This document shows positions 9,156-19,888 of a stretch of 64,000 bases of DNA, one piece after another. The stretch covers positions 1 through 64,000 of the forward strand of contig JAHBZS010000019.1 in the NCBI GenBank assembly GCA_019635285.1, in the 5' to 3' direction. Made by a program: the position numbers and the translations under genes. The notes under the pieces were generated by a model. It worked only from the letters and a program-made list of their open reading frames with translations. It made no database searches and was not told the origin of the DNA. Origin of the DNA: Rubrivivax sp. Lineage in GTDB: Bacteria > Pseudomonadota > Gammaproteobacteria > Burkholderiales > Burkholderiaceae_C. Numbering within the stretch: position 1 is the stretch's first letter; every line of letters begins with the position of its first letter.

Positions 9156-10769
9156 TCAGGCGCGTGCATCGGCGCGGATCATGTCGGCCGCCTTCTCGCC
9201 GATCATGATCGTGGGGGCATTGGTGTTGCCGCCACAGATCGTCGGCATGACCGACGCATCGGCCACGCGCAGGCCGTGGATGCCGCGTACGCGCAGCCGT
9301 TCGTCGAGCACCGCCAGCGCATCGTCGGCCGGCCCCATCTTGCAGGTGCCCACCGGGTGGTACTGGGTGTCGGCGCGGTTGCGGATGTCCTCGGCGATGG
9401 CGGCGACATCGTCGCGCGCCACCGGATACAGCATCTTGCCGCGCCACCGGTCGAAAGGCTTGGCGAGCAGCATGTCCATCTGCAGCTGCACGCCCTTGAC
9501 CAGCAGCTCCAGGTCACGCTCGTCGTCCAGGAACCTGGGGTCGATGCGCGGCGCGGCACGCGGGTCGGCGCTGGCCAGCGTGACGCTGCCGCGGCTGTGT
9601 GGCCGCAGCACTTCGATATGGCACGAGTAGCCGTGGCCCAGGTGCAGCTTGCGCGCATGGTCGTCGACCAGCGCGATCACGAAGACCATCTGCAGATCGG
9701 GTGCCTGCACCCCGGGCGACGAGCGCACGAAGGCGCCCGATTCGGCAATCGAGCTGCTGACCATGCCGGTGCGCTGGTTCTTCCATTCGAGGGCCGCGCG
9801 CGCGAGCTTCGCGCTGCCGCGCGCCGACATGCCGAAGGTCGGCGTGTCGCTGCGCGTGCGCCAGCTCTGCACGTGGTCGATGTGGTCCTGCAGGTTGCGG
9901 CCGACGCCGGGCAGGTCATGGCGCACCGCGATGCCCAGGCGCTGCAGCTCGGCCGCGGGGCCGATGCCCGACAGCATCAGCAGTTGCGGCGAGCCGAAGG
10001 CGCCGCTGCTGACGATGACCTCGCGCCGCGCGCGCACTTCGTGCCGCGCATTGCCCTGGAAGTAGGCGACACCGGTGGCGCGCGTGCCGTCGAACAGCAG
10101 CTGCGCGCTCGGCGCGTTCAAGGTCACCTGCAGGTTGGGCCGGCCCAGGTGCGGCGTGATGTAGCCCTTGGCCGCGCTGCAGCGCTCGCCGTTGCGGTGC
10201 GTCACCTGGTACATGAACGAGCCGAACTGCTCGGCGCCGTTGTAGTCGGCGTTGTGCGGCACGCCGTGCATCGCGGCGGCCTCGAGGAAGGCCTGGTTCA
10301 GCGCGCTGGGGCTGCGCAGCTCGGCCACGTTCAGCGGGCCGCCGCTGCCGTGGTAGGCGTTGCTGCCGTGCGTCTCGTTGTTCTCGGCTCGCTTGAAGAA
10401 GGGCAGCACCTCGTCGTAGGACCAGCCGCGGTTGCCCAGTTCGGCCCAGTGGTCGTAGTCGCTGCGGTGGCCGCGCACGTACAGCATGGCGTTGATCGAG
10501 CTGGATCCGCCCAGCACCTTGCCGCGCGGCTGATAGCCCTTGCGGCCGTTCAACCCGGGCTGCGGCACCGTCTCGAACGCCCAGTTGTTGAACTTGGTCG
10601 GCACCATCGTCACGACGCCGGCCGGCGCGTGCACGAAGACGCTGGCATCGGCGCCGCCGGCTTCGAGCAGGCACACCGACACGGTGGGGTCCTCGCTCAG
10701 CCGGGACGCGATCACGCAGCCGGCCGAGCCGCCACCCACCACCACATAGTCGAACTCCGCAACGCTCAT
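9156..10769 (-). CDS. GMC-family FAD alcohol/choline-type dehydrogenase
   Basis: 537-residue flavoprotein. The FAD-binding GGGSAGCVIASRL (12-24) is followed by the GMC signatures GKVLGGSSSINAM and SSGAFGSPQLLMLSGIGP; the C-terminal YHPVGTCKMG contains the catalytic His, followed by HGLRVADASVMP. The family includes BetA and AlkJ, which oxidise alcohols to aldehydes. No signal peptide is present. A strong AGGAGG ribosome site precedes the ATG. Its place between an alkylsulfatase and a divergent LysR gene suggests long-chain alcohols rather than choline as substrate; that is inference. Confidence 0.88.
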   Translation of the reverse strand: MSVAEFDYVVVGGGSAGCVIASRLSEDPTVSVCLLEAGGADASVFVHAPAGVVTMVPTKFNNWAFETVPQPGLNGRKGYQPRGKVLGGSSSINAMLYVRGHRSDYDHWAELGNRGWSYDEVLPFFKRAENNETHGSNAYHGSGGPLNVAELRSPSALNQAFLEAAAMHGVPHNADYNGAEQFGSFMYQVTHRNGERCSAAKGYITPHLGRPNLQVTLNAPSAQLLFDGTRATGVAYFQGNARHEVRARREVIVSSGAFGSPQLLMLSGIGPAAELQRLGIAVRHDLPGVGRNLQDHIDHVQSWRTRSDTPTFGMSARGSAKLARAALEWKNQRTGMVSSSIAESGAFVRSSPGVQAPDLQMVFVIALVDDHARKLHLGHGYSCHIEVLRPHSRGSVTLASADPRAAPRIDPRFLDDERDLELLVKGVQLQMDMLLAKPFDRWRGKMLYPVARDDVAAIAEDIRNRADTQYHPVGTCKMGPADDALAVLDERLRVRGIHGLRVADASVMPTICGGNTNAPTIMIGEKAADMIRADARA

Positions 10770-10839
10770 CGATGCCTCCTGTCTTGTGGCTTCGTGCTTG
10801 GCGCCAGGACACGAGCCTTGTCGATGTGCGATAGTTTGT

Positions 10840-10867
10840 TGGAATTGCTTGTAATCGTCCAATTCCA
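10840..10867. promoter_or_regulatory. inverted repeat, candidate LysR operator
   Basis: Perfect 8-bp arms TGGAATTG and CAATTCCA are separated by 12 bp. It lies in the divergent region, 71-98 nt before the GMC gene start and 11-38 nt before the LysR gene start, the usual arrangement for a LysR regulator controlling itself and a divergent target. Confidence 0.6.
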
Positions 10868-10877
10868 TCGAGTTATC

Positions 10878-11858
10878 GTGATCACACTCAGTCGCCTGCG
10901 CCAGGTCGTCAGCCTCACCGAGCACGGCAACTTCAGGCGCGCCGCAGCGAGCCTGCAGATCTCGCAGCCCGCGTTGACCAAGAGTATCCAGGCGCTCGAA
11001 TCGGCGCTGGGCGTCAAGCTTTTCGACCGGCACCCCGGCGGCGTCGTGCCCACCGCCTTCGGCCAGCTGGTGGTGGCGCACACGCGCGACATGCTGCTGG
11101 CGGAGAACGAGCTGCTGCGCCAGGTGCAGTCGCTGGCCGGGCTGCAGACGGGCGCGCTGAACGTGGCGCTGGGCCCCTACCCGAGCATGTTCTCGGGCTA
11201 CGCAGCGGCCGGGCGCCTGCTGGCGCGCTCGCCCAAGCTGGTGCTGTCGCTGCACGTGGCCGGCTGGCGCGAGGTGACGCGCGCCGTCGCCGATCGCGAA
11301 GTCGACCTGGGCCTGGCCGAACTCACCGGCGCGCTGCTCGACGACACCCTGCTCACCGAGCCGGTGGCCGGACATCACGGCCACATGGTGTGCTGCCCCA
11401 GCCACCCGCTGCTGCGGCGCGACCAGGTCACGCTGGCCGACACGCTGGCCTACCCGTGGGCCACCGTGCGCATCCCGCCGCGCCTGCTGGGCAGCCTGCC
11501 GCGGCCCATCGGCGCGGCCGGCCAGATCGACCCGATCACCGGCGACTTCGTGCCGGCGGTGGAGATCGACGTGCCGATGCAGCTGGCGCGCCTGGTGGGC
11601 GGCACCGAAGTGCTGGCGCTGACGCCGCTGCTGGCCGTCGAGCAGGACCTGGCGGCAGGCACGCTGGCGGTCGTGCCGCTGCCGGGCCTGCCGCTGCACA
11701 CCAGCTACGGCTTCATCCGCCGCAAGAACCGGCCGCTGTCGCCGGCGATGGAGGCATTCATGCAGGCATTGCGCGTGGAGGAGAAGGCCAGCGCCCGACG
11801 CGAGGCCGACCTGGCGCGGCGCTTCGATCCCCAGCGCCGGGCCGCCGCGCGGCGCTGA
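10878..11858 (+). CDS. LysR-family transcriptional regulator of the alkylsulfatase/GMC genes
   Basis: 326-residue LysR regulator starting from GTG (VIVITLSRLRQVVSL...). The winged helix-turn-helix is clear in GNFRRAAASLQISQPALTKSIQALESALGVKLFDR. The rest is a periplasmic-binding-protein-like effector domain, followed by an Arg/Ala-rich tail. An in-frame ATG at 10824 would add 18 residues but would overlap the 28-bp inverted repeat and extend beyond the normal LysR N-terminus, so the GTG is preferred. It is transcribed divergently from the GMC dehydrogenase and probably responds to a product of that pathway. Confidence 0.88.
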   Translation: MITLSRLRQVVSLTEHGNFRRAAASLQISQPALTKSIQALESALGVKLFDRHPGGVVPTAFGQLVVAHTRDMLLAENELLRQVQSLAGLQTGALNVALGPYPSMFSGYAAAGRLLARSPKLVLSLHVAGWREVTRAVADREVDLGLAELTGALLDDTLLTEPVAGHHGHMVCCPSHPLLRRDQVTLADTLAYPWATVRIPPRLLGSLPRPIGAAGQIDPITGDFVPAVEIDVPMQLARLVGGTEVLALTPLLAVEQDLAAGTLAVVPLPGLPLHTSYGFIRRKNRPLSPAMEAFMQALRVEEKASARREADLARRFDPQRRAAARR

Positions 11859-11869
11859 GCGCTGCGCGC

Positions 11870-11896
11870 AAAGAAAAAGGCGACCCGTGGGCCGCC
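11870..11896 (-). terminator. rho-independent terminator of the YSC84 gene
   Basis: On the minus strand a GC-rich hairpin (GGCGGCCCAC-GGGTCGCC, one mismatch) is followed directly by TTTTTCTTT. It lies about 58 nt beyond the YSC84 stop codon. No T-run follows on the plus strand, so it does not serve the LysR gene. Confidence 0.75.
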
Positions 11897-11908
11897 TGGA
11901 TGAACAAA

Positions 11909-11930
11909 GGGGCGGCCCATCCGCCGCCCC
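11909..11930. repeat. perfect GC hairpin between LysR and YSC84 genes
   Basis: Arms GGGGCGGC and GCCGCCCC with a 6-nt loop. On the minus strand it is followed by TTTGTTCA, so it may act as a first, weaker stop ahead of the terminator at 11870-11896. Confidence 0.5.
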
Positions 11931-11953
11931 GGGGTGCGCGGTGCGCAGCCCGT

Positions 11954-12514
11954 TCAGTTGATGTCGCCGTCCTTCCAGAACTTCGAGCCGGCGATGGCCA
12001 CGCCCGCTTCGAGGCCGTTCTTCGTCAGCGTGTAGGTCTCGGCGTTGTCCATGGCGCTGGCGCCCTGGCCGCCGCCGACCTGCTTGCTGTCGGCACCCGC
12101 CTGCACCGTCGCGCCACCGGCGGCGGTCCAGCCATTCTTGACGAAGTCGTTCATCGCGGCGGCCGTCTTGAAGATGATCAGCACGTCGTTCTCGGCGGCA
12201 CCGATCTGCGCGCCGACGCTGGCCGAGCCCATGGCCATGAAGGTGTTCTTCTTGGTCTTGTTGTCATGCACCAGCCCTTTGCCGCCGGCACCGCCGATCA
12301 GGAAGCTGATGCCGTAGGTGGTGAACACGCCATAGCCCGGCGCCTTGGCCACGGCCGCCTTCAGTTCGGGCTTCTTGGCATAGAACCTGTCCAGCGCCGT
12401 GTTGGTGGTCTTCACGATCTCGGCCTGCTTGGCCGCCTTGTCCTGCGCGAAGGCCGTGCCGGAAACCAGCGACAAGGCCAGGGCACCGACGCCCAGAATG
12501 CGTTTGATGTTCAT
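11954..12514 (-). CDS. YSC84/SYLF-domain lipid-binding protein
   Basis: 186-residue exported protein. A signal peptide ([19 protein letters not shown]...AFAQ) precedes a SYLF (Ysc84) domain that includes [25 protein letters not shown] and [24 protein letters not shown] domains bind phosphoinositides in eukaryotes; the bacterial role is unknown, probably envelope-associated. An AGGAGG site precedes the ATG. It stands alone with its own terminator. Confidence 0.85.
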   Translation of the reverse strand: MNIKRILGVGALALSLVSGTAFAQDKAAKQAEIVKTTNTALDRFYAKKPELKAAVAKAPGYGVFTTYGISFLIGGAGGKGLVHDNKTKKNTFMAMGSASVGAQIGAAENDVLIIFKTAAAMNDFVKNGWTAAGGATVQAGADSKQVGGGQGASAMDNAETYTLTKNGLEAGVAIAGSKFWKDGDIN

Positions 12515-12635
12515 GGAACGATCCTCCTCGTGGTGTGCGACTTTGCACGGTGTGTCAACGGGCCATGGCGGCCATCCGTGGACAACCGCCATATTCGGGA
12601 TACGGATACTACGCCTCAAACATGCACGGCCGCGT

Positions 12636-14084
12636 TCAGGTCTTGACGCGAATCAACGTCTTCAACAGCTTCATCGCGCGCCCCGCGTAAGGCGGCTGGA
12701 ACAGCATCTGCACTGACGAGAACGGCCCCTGGTAGAACACCGGCCGCAGCTTCGAGAAGGTGTCGAAACCCTCCCGCGCGTGGTAGTGCCCCATGCCGCT
12801 GGCGCCGACGCCGCCGAAGGGCAGATCGTGCTGCGCCACGTGCAGCAGCGCCTCGTTGACGCCGACGCCGCCGGACATCACGTGGCGGATGTAGAACTGC
12901 TGCAGCCGGCGGTCGTGCGTGAACGGGTAGATGGCCAACGGCCGGTCGCGGCCGTTGATGTAGTCGGCCACCTCCTGCTCGCTGCGGTAGGTGCGCACCG
13001 GCAGGATCGGGCCGAAGATCTCGCGCTGCATCAGCTCCATGTCCTCGCTGACATTCAGCACCAAATGCGGCGCCAGCTTGCGCTGGCGCGCATCGGGCTG
13101 CTGCTTGTCGGCCAGGTTGATCAGCTGGGCGCCCTTGGCGCGCGCGTCGTCCAGCGCGCCCTGCAGCCGCGAGAAGGCGCGCTGGTCGATGATCGAGGTG
13201 AAATCGGCCGCGTTCAGGTCGGGGAAGCGCTTTGCGATCAGCTGCTTGCAGTGCTCGGCGAACTCGGCCACCTTGCCCTCGGGCAGGAACAGGTAGTCGA
13301 TGTTGGTGCAGATCTGCCCGGCGTTGAACATCTTCACCCACATGATGCGTTCGGCCGCGGTCTTCAGCGGGAAGTCCGGGCCGACGACGGCCGGCGACTT
13401 GCCGCCGAGCTCCAGCGTCACCGGCGTCAGGTTCTGCGCCGCGTTGGCCATCACCGCGCGGCCGGTGGTGCCGCTGCCGGTGAAGATCAGGTGGTCGAAG
13501 GGCAGCGACGAGAAGGCCGGGCCGCGACCGCCGCCGTCGTCGAAGAACTGCAGCTTGTCGGCCGCGAAGTACTTCGGGCTCAGCTCGATGAGCAGCGCCG
13601 CCAGGTGGCGTGAGTTCTCGCTCATCTTGACCATCGCCCGGTTGCCGGCAGCGAAGATCGCCGCCAGCGGACAGAAGCTCAGGTTCAACGGGAAGTTCCA
13701 CGGCACGATCACGCCGACCACGCCCAGCGGCTGCGGGATGACGCGGTTGCGCGCGCCGGGGAACATCATGAAGTCGATGCGCCGGCGTTGCGGCCGCATC
13801 CACTTCTTCAGGTTCTTGCGCGCGTCGTGGATCGTCTCCAGCACCACGAAGTACTCGGCGAACAGCGTCTCGAACTCGCTGCGGTTGCCGTAGTCGCGGC
13901 AGATGGCCTCGACCAGGCGCTCGCGGTTGTCCTTGATCAGCCGGGCCAGCGCGTCCAGGTCCTTGCGGCGCTGCGCGTAGGACGGTTCGGGGTCGGCCAG
14001 ATAGGCGGCGCGCTGCGCCTCGAAACACTGGCTGAATTCGGCCGGCACGGCAGCGCGATAGAGCGTTCTCTCGGGGGCGTTCAT
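12636..14084 (-). CDS. coniferyl-aldehyde-type NAD(P) aldehyde dehydrogenase
   Basis: 482-residue aldehyde dehydrogenase. [21 protein letters not shown] binds the cofactor, [11 protein letters not shown] is the turn motif, Glu225 in LELGGKSP is the general base, and Cys259 in NAGQICTN is the nucleophile. The overall pattern ([21 protein letters not shown] and a hydrophobic C-terminus LKTLIRVK) matches the CalB/coniferyl aldehyde dehydrogenase branch, which oxidises aromatic or long-chain aldehydes. GGAGG lies upstream of the ATG. It is transcribed divergently from aconitase. Confidence 0.88.
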   Translation of the reverse strand: MNAPERTLYRAAVPAEFSQCFEAQRAAYLADPEPSYAQRRKDLDALARLIKDNRERLVEAICRDYGNRSEFETLFAEYFVVLETIHDARKNLKKWMRPQRRRIDFMMFPGARNRVIPQPLGVVGVIVPWNFPLNLSFCPLAAIFAAGNRAMVKMSENSRHLAALLIELSPKYFAADKLQFFDDGGGRGPAFSSLPFDHLIFTGSGTTGRAVMANAAQNLTPVTLELGGKSPAVVGPDFPLKTAAERIMWVKMFNAGQICTNIDYLFLPEGKVAEFAEHCKQLIAKRFPDLNAADFTSIIDQRAFSRLQGALDDARAKGAQLINLADKQQPDARQRKLAPHLVLNVSEDMELMQREIFGPILPVRTYRSEQEVADYINGRDRPLAIYPFTHDRRLQQFYIRHVMSGGVGVNEALLHVAQHDLPFGGVGASGMGHYHAREGFDTFSKLRPVFYQGPFSSVQMLFQPPYAGRAMKLLKTLIRVKT

Positions 14085-14204
14085 GACGGACCTCCAGATC
14101 GGGCGCCGGGCGAGCCGCCGGCGCGGCCGCAATGATGCCCCAACGCTGGAATGCCGCGCGTCAGCCATGCAAAATGACTCGATCCCCTGCACTGGAGCCC
14201 GTCC

Positions 14205-16937
<2,733 letters not shown>

Positions 16938-16955
16938 GCTCCAAGGAGACGAGGC

Positions 16956-17270
16956 ATGGTCAAGTTCAGCGTGATGTACCCCACCACCCCCGGCGCGCGC
17001 TTCGATCACGACTACTACCGCGACAAGCACATGCCGATGCTGAAGCGGCTGATGGGCGACGCCTGCCGCTCCTACACCATCGACAAGGGCCTGGGCGGTG
17101 GCGCGCCGGGCCAGCCGCCGACCTATGTGGCGATGTGCCACGTCTATGCCGATTCGGCCGAGGCCTTCATGGCGGCCTTCGGCCCGCACGCCAAGCAGAT
17201 CATGGGCGACGTGCCCAACTACACCGACATCAAGCCGGTGGCGCAGATGAGCGAGGTGATCGTCGGCTAG
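16956..17270 (+). CDS. EthD-family protein
   Basis: 104-residue single-domain protein with the EthD fold pattern (VKFSVMYP, HDYYRDKHMPMLKRLMG, then the TDIKPVAQMSEVI end). EthD proteins are dimeric alpha/beta-barrel ferredoxin-like enzymes or accessory factors of varied function. AAGGAGACGAGGC provides a good ribosome site. Cotranscription with acnA is likely; no functional link to aconitase is known. Confidence 0.85.
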   Translation: MVKFSVMYPTTPGARFDHDYYRDKHMPMLKRLMGDACRSYTIDKGLGGGAPGQPPTYVAMCHVYADSAEAFMAAFGPHAKQIMGDVPNYTDIKPVAQMSEVIVG

Positions 17271-17280
17271 GCTGACCCCC

Positions 17281-17304
17281 TGCGCCATCGCGACCGGTGG
17301 CGCA
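17281..17304. repeat. inverted repeat in convergent intergenic region
   Basis: Arms TGCGCCA and TGGCGCA around a 10-nt loop, just after the EthD gene stop. There is no T-run; it might be part of a rho-dependent end or an RNA-stabilising hairpin. Confidence 0.4.
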
Positions 17305-17345
17305 TGCTGCGCGTCAGCGCGGGGGCCCACGGACCGCTGCGTCCG

Positions 17346-17385
17346 CCACGCGCCGCCGACGCACAACAGCCCCGTCGGCGCGTGG
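17346..17385. repeat. long GC hairpin in convergent intergenic region
   Basis: A 13-nt right arm (CGTCGGCGCGTGG) pairs with CCACGCGCC...GACG, with a 3-nt bulge on the left arm. It lies between the convergent EthD and nemA genes and may be a shared 3' stem for both transcripts. No T-run flanks it. Confidence 0.45.
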
Positions 17386-17444
17386 CCGCTGGCCTGCAGG
17401 CTCAGCCGGTGCTGGGCACACCGGCTTGAGCATGCGTCGGCCCT

Positions 17445-18530
17445 TCAGGCCGTGGCGGCCTCGGACTGCGGGTAGTCGGTATAGCCCTTCGCACCCGGCG
17501 TGTAGAAGGTCGACGGGTCGGGGGCATTCAGCGGCAGCCCGGCCTTCATGCGCTCGATCAGATCGGGGTTGGCCAGCCAGGCGCGGCCGAAGGCCACCAG
17601 ATCGCCGCGACCGTCCGTCAACACCTGCTCCGCGCTCTGGCGGTCCAGGCCGCCCGAGGCGATGAAGTTGCCGCCGAAGGCCGTGCGCAATTGCGTCTTG
17701 AAGGCCGCCGGCACCGCCGGCGCGCCCATCGACGAATGGTCCACCAGGTGCAGGTAGGCCAGCTTCAGCGCACCGAGTTCGCGTGCCAGCGCCAGGTACT
17801 GCGCCTCGACGCCGTCGAAGGCGCCGGTGCCGTTGAAGACGCCATACGGCGACACGCGGATGCCCACCTTGTCCGCACCGATGGCCGCCACCGTGGCACG
17901 CGCCACATCGATGGCCAAGCGGTTGCGCTTGTCGGCCGAGCCGCCATAGGCATCGTCGCGGGTATTGACGTTGGCATTGAGGAACTGCTCCAGCAGGTAG
18001 CCGTTGGCGGCATGCAGTTCCACGCCGTCGAAGCCTGCCTCGACGGCCAGCTTGGCGGACTTCACGAACTCATCGACCGCCTGCGCGATGGCCTGGGCGT
18101 CCATGGCCTGCGGCGGGCTGTGCGGCTGCATGCCCTGCGCGTCGGTGTACATGTCGCCGGCCAGCGGCGCGGCCGTCGGGCCCACCACCTTGGCACCCGC
18201 GGGCAGGTTGGCGACATGCGCCACGCGCCCGGTGTGCATCAGCTGCACGAAGATCTTGGCGCCCTGCGCATGCACGGCGTCGGTGACGGCGCGCCAGCCG
18301 GCCACCTGCTCCGCATTGAACAGGCCCGGGATGCGCGCATAGCCCAGCCCGTCGGGCGACGGCGACGTGCCTTCGGTGACGATCAGGCCGGCGCCGGCGC
18401 GCTGCCCGTAGTACTCGGCCATCAGCGCGTTGGGTGCGTTGCGCTCGACGGCGCGGCTGCGCGTCATCGGCGCCATCACGACGCGGTTCTTCAGTTGCAG
18501 CGAGGGGCTGGTGAAGGTTTGGAACAACAT
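17445..18530 (-). CDS. nemA: Old Yellow Enzyme-family alkene reductase (NemA-like)
   Basis: 361-residue FMN enzyme of the OYE family. The N-terminal LKNRVVMAPMTRSRA, the HAANGYLLEQFLNANVNTRDDAYGGS segment with the active-site His and Asn, the FVQLMHTGRVAH strand and the C-terminal DLVAFGRAWLANPDL are all present. Such enzymes reduce activated C=C bonds and nitro groups of electrophiles with NAD(P)H. It lies downstream of a TetR gene on the same strand and has its own operator-like palindrome, as in the nemRA arrangement of enterobacteria. Confidence 0.92.
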   Translation of the reverse strand: MLFQTFTSPSLQLKNRVVMAPMTRSRAVERNAPNALMAEYYGQRAGAGLIVTEGTSPSPDGLGYARIPGLFNAEQVAGWRAVTDAVHAQGAKIFVQLMHTGRVAHVANLPAGAKVVGPTAAPLAGDMYTDAQGMQPHSPPQAMDAQAIAQAVDEFVKSAKLAVEAGFDGVELHAANGYLLEQFLNANVNTRDDAYGGSADKRNRLAIDVARATVAAIGADKVGIRVSPYGVFNGTGAFDGVEAQYLALARELGALKLAYLHLVDHSSMGAPAVPAAFKTQLRTAFGGNFIASGGLDRQSAEQVLTDGRGDLVAFGRAWLANPDLIERMKAGLPLNAPDPSTFYTPGAKGYTDYPQSEAATA

Positions 18531-18546
18531 GGTCAGGCTCCTTATA

Positions 18547-18562
18547 TAGACCGAAAGGTCAA
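18547..18562. promoter_or_regulatory. operator-like palindrome before nemA
   Basis: TAGACCGAAAGGTCAA overlaps a TATATA element on the nemA strand, 17-32 nt before the ATG. It follows the same pattern (T-W-GACC-N4-RGTC-A-A) as the site in front of the TetR gene. Confidence 0.65.
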
Positions 18563-18638
18563 AAATAGATCGAAGAAAAGCGCGCCGTGGCGCGCTGCGC
18601 TCCGCCCCGGGCCTGGCTGCCCGCGGCGGTGAAACAAG

Positions 18639-19223
18639 TCATCCGGTGTCCAGCACCGACAGGGCCAGATCGACCGCGCGGCGCTGCCGCGCGGCGCCGA
18701 AATCGGCGCGCGCATTGACGCGCAGGCCGGCCATCAGCGCCAGCAGCAGATCGGCCAGCGCGGCCGATGGCGCCGCGTTGCGCACCGAGCCGTCCTTCTG
18801 CCCGCGCTCCACGGCGGCGCGCAACATCTCGTGCGACGCGGCCCACTTGGCGCGCAGCGTCTGCGCGACCAGCGGGTCGTCCACCGCCTCCAGCAGCCCG
18901 GCGGCGACGATGCAGCTCTTGTCCGCGGCCTCGGCGCTGTCGCACTTGCCGATCACGTGGTCGAAGAAGCGCTGCACCGCCACGCGGCCGCTGGGCGCCG
19001 CCTGCATCTGCGCATGCACCGCGTGGTAGCGCGCAGTGGCGCAGTCCAGCGACTTCAGATACAGCGCGCGCTTGTCGCCGAAGCAGTTGTACAGGCTCTG
19101 CTTGCCCAGGCCCGTGGCGTCCAGCAGCATCGCCAGGGACGTGCCCTGGTAGCCGTGCGAGGTGAAGAGGTCCGCCACCTCTTCCAGCACCGCCGCTTCG
19201 TTGAACTGCTTTTCGCGCGCCAT
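18639..19223 (-). CDS. TetR/AcrR-family repressor, NemR-like
   Basis: 194-residue TetR regulator. The N-terminal helix-turn-helix is seen in VADLFTSHGYQGTSLAMLLDATGLGKQSLYNCFGDK. The C-terminal half resembles the TetR_C domain of regulators that control OYE reductases, including the sequence CDSAEAADKSCIVAAGL with a Cys that could sense electrophiles. It is upstream of nemA on the same strand with 108 nt between them. Matching palindromes precede both genes, suggesting autoregulation and control of nemA. Confidence 0.85.
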   Translation of the reverse strand: MAREKQFNEAAVLEEVADLFTSHGYQGTSLAMLLDATGLGKQSLYNCFGDKRALYLKSLDCATARYHAVHAQMQAAPSGRVAVQRFFDHVIGKCDSAEAADKSCIVAAGLLEAVDDPLVAQTLRAKWAASHEMLRAAVERGQKDGSVRNAAPSAALADLLLALMAGLRVNARADFGAARQRRAVDLALSVLDTG

Positions 19224-19242
19224 GCCGGCACTCTAGTCTTAT

Positions 19243-19258
19243 TTGACCATTCAGTCAA
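19243..19258. promoter_or_regulatory. operator-like palindrome before the nemR-like gene
   Basis: TTGACCATTCAGTCAA lies 20-35 nt before the TetR gene ATG. It overlaps the stop codon of the upstream aldolase gene at 19255-19257. Confidence 0.6.
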
Positions 19259-19878
19259 CCACCATTTGCGGCGCGCCAGGCGGCGACGAAGGCGCGGGCA
19301 TGGTCCGCCACCTGCGGCGCCGTGTCGCCGGGCTTGTACAGCGCCGAGCCCAGGCCGAAGCCGCTGGCACCGGCAGCCACATAGGCCGGCAGGTTCTGCG
19401 GCGTGATGCCGCCCACCGGCAGCAGCTTCAGCTCGCGCGGCAGCACCGCGCGCAGCGCCTTCAGCACCGGCGGCGTCAGCAGCTCGGCCGGGAACAGCTT
19501 CAGCGCGTCGGCACCGGCGGCCAGCGCCGCAAACGCCTCGGTGGGCGTGGCGACGCCGGGCACGCAGGCCAGCCCGGCCGCCTTGGCGGCGCGGATCACC
19601 GCCCCATCCGCATGCGGCATGACGATCAACCGCCCGCCGGCCGCAGCCACCTCGGCCACCTGCGCCGGCTGCAGCACCGTACCCGCGCCGACCAGCGCAC
19701 GCCCGCCGAAGCGCGTCGCCAGCGCGGCGATGCTGGCCAGCGGGTCGGGCGAATTCAGCGGCACCTCCAGCACGCGGAAGCCGGCGTCGAACAGCGCGTC
19801 GCCGATGGCCGGCGCCTCGGCCGGCGTCAGGCCGCGCAGGATGGCGATCAGCGGCAGCGGGTCCAGATAGGCATGCAT
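19255..19878 (-). CDS. dgoA: 2-dehydro-3-deoxy-6-phosphogalactonate aldolase
   Basis: 207-residue KDPG/KDPGal class I aldolase. The PLIAILRGLTPAEA strand carries the catalytic Arg/Glu region, VGAGTVL is the phosphate loop, and the Schiff-base Lys lies in ADALKLFPAELLTPP. LPVGGITPQNLPAYVAAGASGFGLGSALY completes the barrel. Length and the IAILRGL start favour the DgoA (galactonate) branch over Eda. It makes pyruvate and glyceraldehyde-3-phosphate. It lies 10 nt after the kinase gene that makes its substrate. Confidence 0.88.
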   Translation of the reverse strand: MHAYLDPLPLIAILRGLTPAEAPAIGDALFDAGFRVLEVPLNSPDPLASIAALATRFGGRALVGAGTVLQPAQVAEVAAAGGRLIVMPHADGAVIRAAKAAGLACVPGVATPTEAFAALAAGADALKLFPAELLTPPVLKALRAVLPRELKLLPVGGITPQNLPAYVAAGASGFGLGSALYKPGDTAPQVADHARAFVAAWRAANGG

Positions 19879-19888
19879 CGCAGGGTCC

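Noticed and set aside
10824-10877. ATG extending the LysR protein by 18 residues
   Set aside because: The extension has no LysR homology and overlaps the inverted-repeat operator; GTG at 10878 gives the usual N-terminus.
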